DNA of 25,101 bases from Chara braunii. Taxonomy: Eukaryota > Streptophyta > Charophyceae > Charales > Characeae. Numbering within the stretch: position 1 is the first letter of the stretch; the number at the start of each line of letters is the position of its first letter. The DNA lies in NCBI GenBank assembly GCA_003427395.1, contig BFEA01000169.1:2427597-2452697 (forward strand). The letters are read 5' to 3'. The position numbers were made by a program, and so were the translations under genes. Positions 7,576 through 16,608 of the stretch are shown here, one piece after another. The notes beneath the pieces are model-generated. The model was given only the letters and a program-made list of their open reading frames with translations, had not been told where the DNA came from and did no database searches.

Positions 7576-8510
7576 ACGATCGAACAGAGCCACGCTGACA
7601 AACAAACATACAGAGGAGCGATCTGCTACATTAGGGGGAAACAGAAGGCGTCTCCGTTCGATCGATTTAATGCCGTCGATCAAGCGATCGAGCGGCAGAA
7701 GAACGATCGAACGATCACAATTGAACGATCGAGCGGCAGGGAAGTAACCGATCAAATGATTGAACGCTCGAGCGAGCGGGAGAGAAACGATCCAACGATA
7801 GATCGAACCGTAGCGATTGAACGATCGAGTGGCAGAAGAACTGTCTCTTATACACATCTAGATGTGTATAAGAGACAGAATGATTGAACGCTCGAGCGAG
7901 CGGGAGAGAAACGATCCAACGATAGATCGAACCGTAGCGATTGAACGATCGAGTGGCAGAAGAACGATCGAACGATCACAATTGAACGATCGAGAGGCAG
8001 GAAAACGATCGATCAACCGAACGACGGAACGATCGAACGTCGAGCGGCAGAGAAACGATCAAACGATCAAACGATCGAACAGTAGACTGATAGATCGAAC
8101 CGTGGCGACTTAACGATCGAGCGGCAAAAGAACGATCGAACGATCACAACTGAACGATCGAGCGGCAGGAGAACGATCGAACGATCGAGGAGCGGAGGAA
8201 CGCCCAAACGATCGAACGATAGATTGATAGATCGACAGATCGACAGATTGAAAGATCGAACCGCAACGATTGAATGATCAGGCGGGAAGAAGAACAATCG
8301 GGGATACGAACGGCAGAAGAACGATCAACGATACACGAAAGACAAAAGAACTAACAATCGAGCGACACAAGAAGAATCGAGTGGCACAACGATGGGACAA
8401 TGGAGCGGTACAAAAAGAATCTAGTGGCACAATGATGGGACGATGGAGCGGCGGCAGCAGCGCTGTGCCAGAGGAACGATCAGACAGAAACAGGAGCGAT
8501 CTACATTAAG
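7576..8510 (+). repeat. GATCGA-rich degenerate minisatellite
   Basis: Variants of gaacgatcgaacgatcgag followed by cggcagaa repeat with an irregular period of roughly 25-45 bp. The array is dense in GATC and CGATCG. Similar phrases (gaggagcgatctgctacatt near 7614 and aggagcgatctacatta near 8491) occur near both edges. Open frames running through it (up to 143 codons) are low-complexity by-products. It is interrupted by an adapter at 7841-7878. Confidence 0.85.
7841..7878. other. Residual Tn5/Nextera mate-pair junction adapter (artefact)
   Basis: The 19-base Tn5 mosaic end CTGTCTCTTATACACATCT (7841-7859) is followed immediately by its exact reverse complement (7860-7878), giving a perfect 38-bp palindrome. 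This is the circularisation junction used in Nextera mate-pair libraries. The 86 bases before it (7755-7840) are repeated exactly after it (7879-7964). It is library sequence, not biology, and two open frames that start or end in it are false. Confidence 0.97.
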
Positions 8511-9037
8511 GTGCATGTCCTGCCTCAGTCCGTGTCTCTAATTGGAAAAAAAAAAAAAAGCGTCCTGACTGAGGACACAGTTCAAGAGTGACCTTGACCT
8601 TGCCACAGCCTACACCATGTGGACTTCAACAATTTTCATTGCGTGTAGGGTAGTTATACCATTGAACGGAATTGAACTCCCCGAGTTCAGTCATTGAACA
8701 GAATTGAACCCCGACGTTCAAAGCGTTCAAGCGTTCAAATGGGGTCACATAGGCGTAGCCGACCCCGCTCAGAAGCCGAAAGAAAAGAACAAAGAAAAGA
8801 AGCGTTGTACCCGAACCGTCTGTTCCTCCTCTCTTGTCTTGTGTCTTTCTTATGGAAGAACACTCCAGCAATGGCGCTGTTGTATAAAAAGACCTTTGCC
8901 GTAATTGACGTAGGAGGCCTTTCCCCCCAAACTTTTCCTATCGTACGTTTTCCCCTTCTCTCGCTGCTTTGTATTGTCTTGTACCCAAAAATAGTTAAGT
9001 CCATATGATAATCCATACACGTGCGATGAAAATCCAA
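8511..9037. other. Unassigned sequence with small inverted repeats
   Basis: No gene is recognised. cctcagtc (8523-8530) pairs with gactgagg (8567-8574) across an A-run. tgaactccccgagttca near 8675 is a 6-bp hairpin. Short phrases ttgaac and cgttcaa recur between 8660 and 8740. A 104-codon plus-strand frame at 8694-9008 has no domain. Confidence 0.5.
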
Positions 9038-9038
9038 G

Positions 9039-9096
<58 letters not shown>

Positions 9097-9146
9097 ATAA
9101 ATATTTGCAAGTTCGCGAGTCCAGGAGACGGATGGAAATCGATGAC

Positions 9147-9191
<45 letters not shown>

Positions 9192-9198
9192 CGATGAC

Positions 9199-9254
<56 letters not shown>

Positions 9255-9293
9255 TAGGTGGGTAGGTAGGTAGGTAGGTAGATAGGTAGGTAG
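9038..9293. repeat. Compound GATA, GA and GGTA microsatellites
   Basis: There is (GATA)n at about 9038-9098, a second GATA block at 9147-9191, and a third at 9199-9217. These are followed by (GA)n to about 9250 and (GGTA)n to 9293. The phrase atcgatgactagata precedes both later GATA blocks, so one was probably duplicated. Repetitive minus-strand frames here are not genes. Confidence 0.95.
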
Positions 9294-9454
9294 CGGCAGT
9301 GAGACACGGAGAGCGGGAGAGAGAGGCAGACAGAGACAGCAGGAGAGGAGAGCACATGTGTTTTGTGCCTGAATGGAAATGTGTGCATGTCCTCTGCCTG
9401 AAGTATGGATGTGTGCAGCGTGCGGGTTTGGCTGCGCGCTGTGTATGTGGAAAA

Positions 9455-9735
9455 CGGCGAGGCGAAGAGGAGAGAGAGGAGGAGAGGGAATAGAATAGAG
9501 AGTAGCGAGGCCAGTCACAAGCCGTTCAAGCAATCGATAATGCCTTCATTCAACCTGCTCGGACATAACAAAGCTAAGAAAAAAGCAGACACACGGCGAG
9601 GCGAAGAGAGGAGAGGAGAGGAGGAGAAGGAATAGAATAGAGAGTAGCAAGGCCAATTGCAAGTCGTCCGAGCAATCGATAATGTCTTCATTCAACCTGC
9701 TCGGACATAACAAAGCTGAGAAAGGACGATGGGAA
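9455..9735 (+). repeat. 140-bp tandem duplication carrying a conserved short open frame
   Basis: Unit 1 (9455-9593) and unit 2 (9594-9735) both start cggcgaggcgaagag and share gaatagaatagagagtagc and ttcattcaacctgctcggac. In both, an ATG (9540 and 9682) opens a frame beginning M-P/S-SFNLLGHNKA. After unit 2 this frame continues as a charged, probably helical 71-residue peptide (9682-9897, with an EKLRNENRERMREK stretch). The first frame runs into the duplicated purine block and stops after 31 residues. I do not recognise the peptide. It may be a fragment of a transposon-borne gene. Confidence 0.65.
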
Positions 9736-9951
9736 CTGTTGATAGAATACGAGAAGCTGAGAAACGAGAATAGGGAGAGAATGCGTGAAAAGCAGGGAAA
9801 GAGAGCACCGCGCGCGCACGATAGCCTCTCGAGGCTTCGCCCGCGCGCGAAACTACAGAGTGAATTGGAAAAATGCACGCACCTGCAAATACTCTAGCCG
9901 TGACGTACCGTAGCGCCCCTTCCGTTCCTTCAGCCGTTGTTCAGTGCTAAA

Positions 9952-9953
<2 letters not shown>

Positions 9954-10033
<80 letters not shown>
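9954..10033. repeat. (TC)n microsatellite, 80 bp
   Basis: An uninterrupted TC dinucleotide run of about 40 units. From 10034 to 10570 I see no gene. Three imperfect copies of a roughly 20-bp phrase containing ttggcgc lie at about 10351-10415. Confidence 0.98.
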
Positions 10034-10035
<2 letters not shown>

Positions 10036-10570
10036 GTGTGTGTCTGTGCGCCGCCCAGCAGATGTGCTGAAGAGTCCCGATTAGTTCACTACTGGGCCTG
10101 ATCTGCCAGCTGCATCTAGCGGTTCTCGCTGCTCCTCACATCCGCTACCTGAATGGCCGGGATCATCGGCGATTCTTGATTGCCATCCCCCTTGTGCTGG
10201 TCTCACATCAACGTGTCCACGCAACGGTAATTCTGTTGTGGACGCTCGACAAGTGTACACCTCCACCTCAGCAGTTTGAGAGGTGCGTGATGTCAGCAGA
10301 TTCCTCATCTGAGAGCGGAGGTTTTTTTTTGTTTTTTCAAATGAGAACCAAAATTTGGCGCCGTTCTGATCACCAAATTGGCGCTATTTTGATAAGCAAT
10401 TTCGGCGCTGTGTAGCGGGCGCCGCGAGACTGCGCAAGAATTCGGGCCTACCTACCTGGTTGCCTTGGACCCCACCGGCCCGCGGCTGGAAAAGTAGGAT
10501 GGCCGCAAAAAGGTGCCGACCATCGCTGGAAACGGATTGGCAGCTTTTGAGGCGACCCCGCAGCCGACTA

Positions 10571-10840
10571 TTAACCGGTTGGACGGGCACTGGAAAACGG
10601 CCTGGCCAGGATGTGATAAACTATGACCTGCCAGGGCCTTGTATCCCCTGCGGTGATATTCTTTCTAAGGGTGGTCTTAATCATACGGTTGGCATTCTCT
10701 ACCAGCCCATTGACCTGTGGCCAATGTCCCAGTGAGTACGATTCAGATCCATGATCCATATGGACCTCTTCTACGTCCAGGTGCATACACAAAAAGCGGT
10801 AAATATACCAGGCTACATCTAGCGAGTTCCGGCTAGCCAT
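10571..10840 (-). pseudogene. pol: Integrase core fragment (Ty3/gypsy)
   Basis: An 89-codon frame carries HMDHGSES followed by GHWPQVNGLVENANRMIKT. This corresponds to the second aspartate (DxGSEF) and glutamate (HPQTNGxxERxN) blocks of the DDE integrase core. The first aspartate is not seen, the spacing is shortened and the C-terminal domain is missing. It continues the zinc-binding fragment on the same strand after an interruption of about 80 bp. Confidence 0.82.
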
Positions 10841-10918
10841 TGGATAGGCCTCGAACCCTAATCGACGGCCACTAAGAGGACAGGACCCTTTCGTACGTTA
10901 ATATCTATCGTATCAATA

Positions 10919-11374
10919 CTAACTCATTGAAAGGGACGTTCTACCCTTATTGGCACCACGTTCTACCCTAATCGGCACCATTGTCCAGGGAATCTGAACC
11001 GGCGCCTTATATGCCGCACAGGCCGAGCAATGCTGAACAATGTATTTAACATCTTCCAAAATTCCCGACCAGTACCATCCGTTTTTCTCAATGGCTTTCC
11101 CCGTGTATTTAATGACAGAGTGGACCACATCCTCTTCATGCGCTGCCCGTGTCCAATCGAACCTAGCAAGAGGGTGTGGGACCGTCAGCCAGCTAGGTCC
11201 GATGTCGTCACTGTCTTTTCTTTTTTGTAATGAGGATTCCTGCCAGCGATAATTATGAGTCCGCTCTATTACTCGCCGGCGTTCAGCCTTGGTAAGTTTC
11301 GTCAACGGATCTCCCTTCAGTCTCCGTAGCAACAGGTGATCCGTCCAGACTTCTGTGTTGTGGACACTTGGCAA
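10919..11374 (-). pseudogene. pol: Integrase zinc-binding domain fragment (Ty3/gypsy)
   Basis: A 151-codon frame contains the H-H-C-C zinc-binding module of retrotransposon integrases: AHEEDVVHS supplies the two histidines, YWSGILEDVKYIV is the conserved central segment, and HCSACAAYK holds the CxxC pair. This N-terminal domain helps integrase multimerise. The frame ends after a short tandem duplication (acgttctaccctaatcggc-type, about 10931-10980), where the core domain should begin. It therefore lacks catalytic residues. Confidence 0.85.
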
Positions 11375-11799
11375 AATCTTATCCTTCGTCCTAACCTCTA
11401 GATACCGTTTCTCTGTGGGTACCTGGTTCGATCGGCCTTTTCGCTTTTGTATCTAATACAATATTTTTGGAACCGGACAACACAACACTAGCTACACTGT
11501 ATCCATGGAACGAAGTTGGGCCGTACTGGGTGTGAATCACCCCTATCTGGTATTATACTAGGCAGAGTGCAGAAGAAGCAGGTGTTTTCCGACGGGTTAG
11601 GGGAAGAGTAGGGTATAAACGAATGGGTAGAAGAATAAGGGGAAGATAAAAAAAATGAATGCTACTTCAGGGGAGATTGCTATCTCTAAACTCAGCAGTG
11701 TCCTTGCGGAGACGTGCACTTCTCCGTAGCAAGGCTCCGTTGAGGGTGGAGTGGGCTTCCACGGGATGAGGTGCTCATTCGTGTGACACTTCTTTGGCG

Positions 11800-12240
11800 G
11801 TTGCAGGTGGGTCAATCAGTCCGCATTCCCATGTTGCTTTGTGGCGTTGTGGCGGATGTCGAAATCGTAGCCCTGCAATCTGACGGCCCACTTTCCTAAC
11901 GTCCCTGTGTAGTCAGTGTTGTTTCGTAGTGAAAACAACAGCTGATGGTCCGTCACGAGTACGAACTTTTGATCGTGAAGATACAGTCGGGAAATGCTGA
12001 ATTCCCCAAACCACAGCTAAGCACTCACCCTTGCACACTTCGTAATTTGCTTGCGTCTGGCTCAATGTCTTCGAGGCACACTCGATGACATGCTCCTTCC
12101 CGTTTGCGCCTTGCTGAGTCAATATTGTCGATATCGCTTACGGCTGCCAGTCGATGTGCAGGGCAAACGGTTTCGCCAGATCCGGGCGTGCCATGATTGG
12201 CGTGGTGGTCAAGGCTTTTTTTAGCGTTGTCGAGCACACG
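11800..12240 (-). pseudogene. pol: RT thumb and RNase H remnant of Ty3/gypsy pol
   Basis: RNase H removes the RNA strand during reverse transcription. Visible motifs include PIMARPDLAKPFALHIDW at the RT/RNase H boundary, KEHVIECASKTLS, ANYEVCKGECLAVVWGIQHF, then VTDHQLLFSLRN, GKWAVRLQGYDFDIRH and a final HGNAD. These match the family's Q-x-G-x-EHVI-x-YAS, NY-x-x-x-E-x-ECLAVVW, TDH and LQ-x-YDF-x-I-x-H blocks. The reading frame slips in the seven-A run near 12210 and again just after the QHF block. Stops interrupt it after the DWQP motif and after HGNAD. It cannot make a functional protein. Confidence 0.88.
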
Positions 12241-12359
12241 GTCCTCATTGGGGGGACCTTCCCAGCTGCGTCACGCAGGCTTGGCAGAGATTCGCGAGTC
12301 GCTTCACGAAAGGGGAAGCAGTGGAGCCGCTACGACCGAGTTCGCCAACTATACCTCCA

Positions 12360-12670
12360 TCGAGTCCCTACTACAGGATAGGGTCTCACGAGGTACAACT
12401 TACCTCCACCCGCGGAAGCTGTCATCATCCCTTGGGTGGGCGTATCCCCCCCGAGCTTACTGGACCACGCGCGGAAGCTTTTACGTGCAATCGCGGAGGT
12501 GGCCCAGCCGAGGGCGTTTCCCATATATTGTAGCATAGGGGGTATGTGCGGTCTACGCCTAGCTTGGACGCGTACGCGAACCGTCACGTTGGGGCACTGA
12601 TCTCCCACATGCGATTCAGCGTTGGTCGACCAGGATATCCGAGAGAAGGTTAACAACAGTCGTATTTTCC
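12360..12670. other. Unassigned sequence upstream of the pol remnant
   Basis: A 108-codon minus-strand frame (12330-12656) and a 113-codon plus-strand frame overlap here with no recognisable motif. A cgcgtacgcg palindrome lies at about 12569-12578. I see no support for a gene. Confidence 0.45.
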
Positions 12671-12672
12671 AT

Positions 12673-12985
12673 CACCACTTCAAGACACCCTTCACCACTT
12701 CAGGATGTTGCTTGCCTAAACATGTGGTTTTCAGGATCTTCGGACCTTTCACCACTTCAGAACACCCTTCACCACTTCAGGATGCAGCCTGCCTAAACAG
12801 GTGGTTTTCAGGGTCTTCGAACCTTTCACCACTTCAGCACCATTCAGGATTTTCAGACTGCCTAAAACTCTCACTTCACCACTTCAGGATGCAGCCTGTC
12901 TAAACAGGTGGTTTTCAGGGTCTTCAGACCTTTCACCACTTCAGGACCATTCGAGATTTTCAAACTGCGCAAAACTCTCACTTCA
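12673..12985 (+). repeat. Complex minisatellite built on ttcaccacttcag
   Basis: About seven copies of ttcaccacttcag are interleaved with a longer unit (gatgcagcctgcctaaacag, gtggttttcagggtcttc). The longer unit starts near 12691, 12769 and 12874, so the periods are unequal (about 78 and 105 bp). The differences come from an inserted accattcaggattttcagac segment that is itself repeated at about 12838 and 12943. Confidence 0.85.
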
Positions 12986-13266
12986 AAATTTCCATTCTTG
13001 AATTTTCAGCTACTCGTTAATCGCTTATGGAACATCCCAACTCAACTACGCGATACGTAATCAAACAAACTAACTTAAACAAGTAAATGAGCCTAGTCCC
13101 TTTTTCATACGTCATGACCCAAAACTCAGAAAAGCTAAAGCGCCTAATCGAGGCCCGCGGAGAGTCGCATAAAAAAATTGCAACTGCTAAGGGAACTATA
13201 ATGTTTAGTCATGTGTACTCACTTGACCTGCTATTATGGCGACGCTTCATGCGTTACCCACATCCG

Positions 13267-13378
13267 CGCAACCTCTCATGGGTTTCGAGGTTGCGTACGA
13301 CACTTAAATGTTGAAACCGAAATATCGTGAAGCGTCTCTCCTTCACGATATTGAACGACTGGAGGATAAGTCGTTCAA
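13267..13378. other. Three consecutive perfect hairpins (9, 12 and 10 bp)
   Basis: cgcaacctc (13267-13275) pairs with gaggttgcg (13287-13295). aatatcgtgaag (13321-13332) pairs with cttcacgatatt (13341-13352). ttgaacgact (13351-13360) pairs with agtcgttcaa (13369-13378). Loops are 11, 8 and 8 nt, and the last two stems share two bases. No U-tract terminator or gene is linked to them. Confidence 0.85.
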
Positions 13379-13389
13379 CCTTTGCAGCA

Positions 13390-13760
13390 CCCCTGTCTTT
13401 TACACAGTGGGTGACAATAAGCAGGGGACGTAGGTCCGGCTCATGGGGGAAACCCTTTTCAAGTTGTGTCGGACCAGAGCCTAGGATGTCATAGACAAGG
13501 ACCTCGAATTTTAGGCTCAGGACCAACGTCTGACCAATAATCTAAGAAGCAAAATCCCTTTAGATGAGGTATCATGTTCGTTCCTCCCTTGTGGAAAAAG
13601 TATTAGGGGGTAGTTAGGTTAGCGAGCAACCCACCGTACTCGAACTGAATCCTAGTTCGATCGAAGGGTCGATCGCTGAACCTAGCGCTCGACTACTCCT
13701 GTCTTTTCGTTAGATGCGAACGACAGAAAATAACATAAATGAAAAATTAAAATGAGGGGT
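13390..13760. other. Further chain of short stem-loops
   Basis: ggtccg (13433-13438) pairs with cggacc (13470-13475) around a ggg-aaa-ccc mini-hairpin. tcgaact (13640-13646) pairs with agttcga (13654-13660). cgatcga (13658-13664) pairs with tcgatcg (13669-13675). ctgt...cgtt pairs with aacg...acag around 13699-13726. A wider inverted pair, aatgaggggt (13751-13760) and acccctcatt (13818-13827), follows. No reading frame spans them. Confidence 0.7.
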
Positions 13761-14154
13761 CTCGGAGGAAATCAGAGAGAGTCATTCTCACAGCTACAGT
13801 TGGATCTTGCCACCCACACCCCTCATTCAATCATCAATGTTAGCTTTAATCCATAAGCGAATCCTCGTCCCTATACATATCTACACACATACGAAGTTCA
13901 TTGAAAATCCACACGCAGATGCCACAAAACGTGGTCAACTCCTTTGCTCCCAGGTTCATGTCTTACACGCCCATTTTCGACCCCCACTAATCGAAGGCAT
14001 ACTTGCCCGTCCTGATTCACACGACTTTTGCATGACCATTCAAGAGAGGTTTGAAGGATAGGTTTTTCCTTCATACAGAAATGTCTTTCACCTACAAGGT
14101 CACATACATCTGGGCGTGAGTATCATGGTAGGTAGGAGTTGAGCCGCAAACCGG

Positions 14155-14301
14155 TCTGCTATCAAATCGATAGCAGAAGTTGATGAAGCTCAAGGTCTCA
14201 GAGACCGTTCGCAGGTAACAGTGACCTCCGTCACAAAATGAAGGCATATCGCCTGTCGAGTGAACGGAGTTCAACTCCGTATTGCATTCTAAGTTACTTA
14301 G
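14155..14301. other. Second hairpin chain
   Basis: tctgctatc (14155-14163) pairs with gatagcaga (14169-14177). ggtctcagagacc lies at 14194-14206. gtgac (14221-14225) pairs with gtcac (14230-14234). acggagt (14264-14270) pairs with actccgt (14274-14280). ctaag (14289-14293) pairs with cttag (14297-14301). All stems are perfect with loops of about 1-5 nt. Between 13828 and 14150 I see only an 84-codon frame without a domain. Confidence 0.75.
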
Positions 14302-14335
14302 CAGTAGGGTTTGGTAACGATGTGAAAATCCCGAA

Positions 14336-14640
14336 AATTTCGGCAACACTTCCTTTAGGGAAGTGTGTTCGAAGAATATTTGCTATACAAAATATAAAAA
14401 TAAAAACTCGAGTCTCGAAAAATATCTGAAAATAAACTAACTTTTTGTTTTCTATAGAAATTTCGGCAGCACTTCCTTTAGAAAGGAAGGCTTCCAGAAT
14501 TCCTACTGACTCCAAAGATTAAACTATATCCTATCATAGTTGACATCTCTGAACCTTGACTAACTTTGAGTATTTAGCAAAAATTTTGGCAGAAGCTCCC
14601 ATAAGGAAAAAAAACTCCCAGAATTTCTACCAACTCAGAG
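14336..14640 (+). repeat. About 120-bp diverged tandem repeat, two copies with a hairpin
   Basis: Three copies begin near 14336, 14458 and 14579 with aaatttcggcagcacttcc-type sequence. In copy 1, acacttcc (14346-14353) pairs with ggaagtgt (14359-14366). In copy 2, cttccttt (14472-14479) pairs with aaaggaag (14482-14489). The arm sequences differ but pairing is kept. The third copy is more degraded. From 14650 to 15039 nothing is recognised. Confidence 0.65.
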
Positions 14641-15039
14641 GTTAGCCAATGTCCTGCCAAAACAATCATGCATTAACATATAAATGCGAAAACAAAAGTG
14701 AGTATCTACCTGTCTGTCGCTCAAGCATAAGCCGAGCACTAACAAACTACCCTACTAAATAGAAGGCAGACAGAGCTGAACAAAGAAACATGGCATTGCC
14801 AACAAGCATGTCATGTCAACAACTCATTCAACCAATTCAAAACAAGGGTTCATTCATCCAAAGTTTTCATCTTTTTACTTGTCCTGATTCACAAAGACAT
14901 GAATCATGTATCTTATTTAGTTAATTAACTTTCCAAGTTGTTCTCAGTCAAACCCCATGTAATCACTAACACACTAGCCCAGACCATTCTCTCAAAGAGA
15001 AGAGTCGGACCTTTATCAAGAAGCAAAACTGATTGACTT

Positions 15040-15287
15040 AGCAAAGTGACCGGATCGGTCAGGAGAACCTCATCGCGAACCTCATTTCAATGTCTTTGGC
15101 AAACGAGCAAAGCGACCGGATCAGTCATGAGGACCTCATCTTCAACCTCATTTTAAGGTCTTAAGCAAACAAGCAAAGCGACTGGATCATTCAGGAGGAC
15201 CTCATCTCCAGCATCATTTCAATGTCTTACACAAACGAGCAAAGTGACTGGATCAGTCAGGAGGACCTCATTTCAAATCATCGCATG
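15040..15287 (+). repeat. 66-bp tandem repeat, about 3.8 copies
   Basis: Units start at 15040, 15106, 15172 and 15238, exactly 66 bp apart, each beginning agcaaagygacyggatc and containing cagtcaggaggacctcat. The period is a multiple of three and one frame is open except for a single TAA, but no known protein repeat is recognised. There are no unique spacers, so it is not a CRISPR-type array. Confidence 0.9.
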
Positions 15288-15289
15288 CA

Positions 15290-16470
15290 AAAAAAATGAT
15301 TTTTACCACAGACAGATGACTTAATCATGCATAGTAGTTTCCCCTTTTGGTTCTGTTAGGATCCTAAAAAAAAAAAAAAAAACGTATACACAAGTCAAAG
15401 TCAAACAGATCAAATATCAGGTTTATATAGATAGGGGTTTATTGAGATTCTCATGGTATCGTGTCGGCCTACCTCTCAGTTTCCGGCCTCCAGAGTCTCG
15501 CCTTGGCTCCGGCAGAGCTTCCGCAATCGGTGAGTCAATCCCCACAAAGACCTTGATGTGGTCCTTCGGGTTGCAATCACACCTGCCGCCTTCCTCTCCA
15601 AACACAGACTCGACTTAGATTAAGAAGGATAAGAGAAGAAAAGTCGGATGATCGAGATATGAGAAGGGGTCAACTCAACTCACACGAAAGGACCTTGGTG
15701 TCTTCAGATCCTGAGGGCCCCACAATGACGGCAAAAAAAGAACGCAGCTTGATGACAACTATTTACGTTTGTAGCAGCCACTCGAAGTCTCAACAATTTC
15801 AATAGTCTTTGACTGTTTGCAGCGGCATATAGACTGATAGTATGGTCACTATTCGACGAGCGAAGAGGCAAAAGAACACGTTCCAAGTTGATTCTCATTT
15901 GAAGGAAAACTGCTAAAATGAGAATGAATTTTCTGTTATACCATGAAAATATACGCTGCTCTCCAACCATGCACGTTATTTGGCATTGTAGTTCAACTTT
16001 CGGTTCATTCCGCATCGCAAGTTCAGTTGTGCATGCAGAAAGATAGAGAGTGACTTCTTCTATCAACTGGATGGGCCACACACCGTCCACAGGTAAGTCT
16101 CCAACCCTGTCGCTGACCCTCATGCTTCTTCCATCATCCGTTGTCGGGGTAGAAACCCTAACAAGGGTATTTGCGCATTATTTTCAATGTTGGGCAACTG
16201 AGCGACTCATGATAGATTTCGATTGGATGATCTGACTTGATGAGATTGGGGTACCTGCCAAAGCCCATTCAGACCAAACCTACAACTGAGAGACTGAAAT
16301 TTTGCTTACGTCCAAACGCTTGTGGCATGCTATAGTGGCGGTGCAATCGGTCCCCAACCGCGTCTGGCGAGGACGCAGGGGCATACGGGCATTGGAATAC
16401 TAAGTTTAACTTCTAACAGTCGCGCGATTCAGAGCCTAAATGGCTAATAAGGACCGACGCACCAGGTGTG
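15290..16470. other. Unassigned 1.2-kb stretch
   Basis: It contains an A-run near 15366-15382 and minus-strand frames of 60 codons (15423-15605) and 139 codons (15704-16123). Neither shows a signal, domain or composition that supports a gene. I cannot assign any function. Confidence 0.45.
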
Positions 16471-16477
16471 CGGCTGT

Positions 16478-16536
16478 GGCATAGCAGGGGGAAGTTGTTC
16501 CTATGGCAGAAGGATGCCACAAGGGCCTGCTATGCC
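16478..16536. other. 11-bp perfect inverted repeat
   Basis: ggcatagcagg (16478-16488) is complementary to cctgctatgcc (16526-16536) with a 37-nt interval. gtggcat and atgccac form a competing inner pair. It starts a second cluster of hairpins running to about 17105. Confidence 0.8.
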
Positions 16537-16582
16537 CTAGACATGCAAAATGGATGTGTGTGACCCTTGTTATAGGGGAGTC

Positions 16583-16608
16583 GCTCCTACTATTTTCGTA
16601 GTAGGAGC
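16583..16608. other. 10-bp perfect hairpin overlapping tRNA-like unit 1
   Basis: gctcctacta (16583-16592) pairs with tagtaggagc (16599-16608) around a ttttcg loop. The right arm supplies the first bases (ggagc) of the tRNA-like unit that starts at 16604, so two alternative pairings compete for the same ggagc. Confidence 0.85.

Larger units (their letters stand above)
10571..12350 (-). mobile_element. pol: Decayed Ty3/gypsy LTR-retrotransposon pol region
   Basis: Reading on the minus strand from high to low coordinates, the remains follow the Ty3/gypsy order: end of reverse transcriptase (about 12350-12150), RNase H (about 12170-11800), integrase zinc finger (about 11330-11000), integrase core (about 10840-10640). 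At least two frameshifts and two stops lie in the RT/RNase H part, and the integrase is split. No LTRs were identified, no gag is present, and most of the RT is missing, so this is an old truncated insertion. Confidence 0.88.

Noticed and set aside
7426-8113. Frames of 143 and 83 codons meeting at 7857-7862
   Set aside because: Both start in the Tn5 adapter sequence and continue through the minisatellite.
8995-9533. Minus-strand frames with long YLSI and SLSL repeats
   Set aside because: They are translations of GATA and GA microsatellites.
10351-10375. tttggcgccgtt resembles a tRNA-Asp-type primer binding site of plant gypsy elements
   Set aside because: It lies on the plus strand beside a minus-strand pol, matches only about the first ten bases, has no adjacent LTR, and is one of three imperfect local repeats.
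15040-15287. Possible CRISPR-like array
   Set aside because: The 66-bp units are contiguous with no unique spacers, and the setting is eukaryotic.
15704-16123. 139-codon minus-strand frame
   Set aside because: I recognise no motif, and its length is compatible with chance in 25 kb. No supporting signal was seen.
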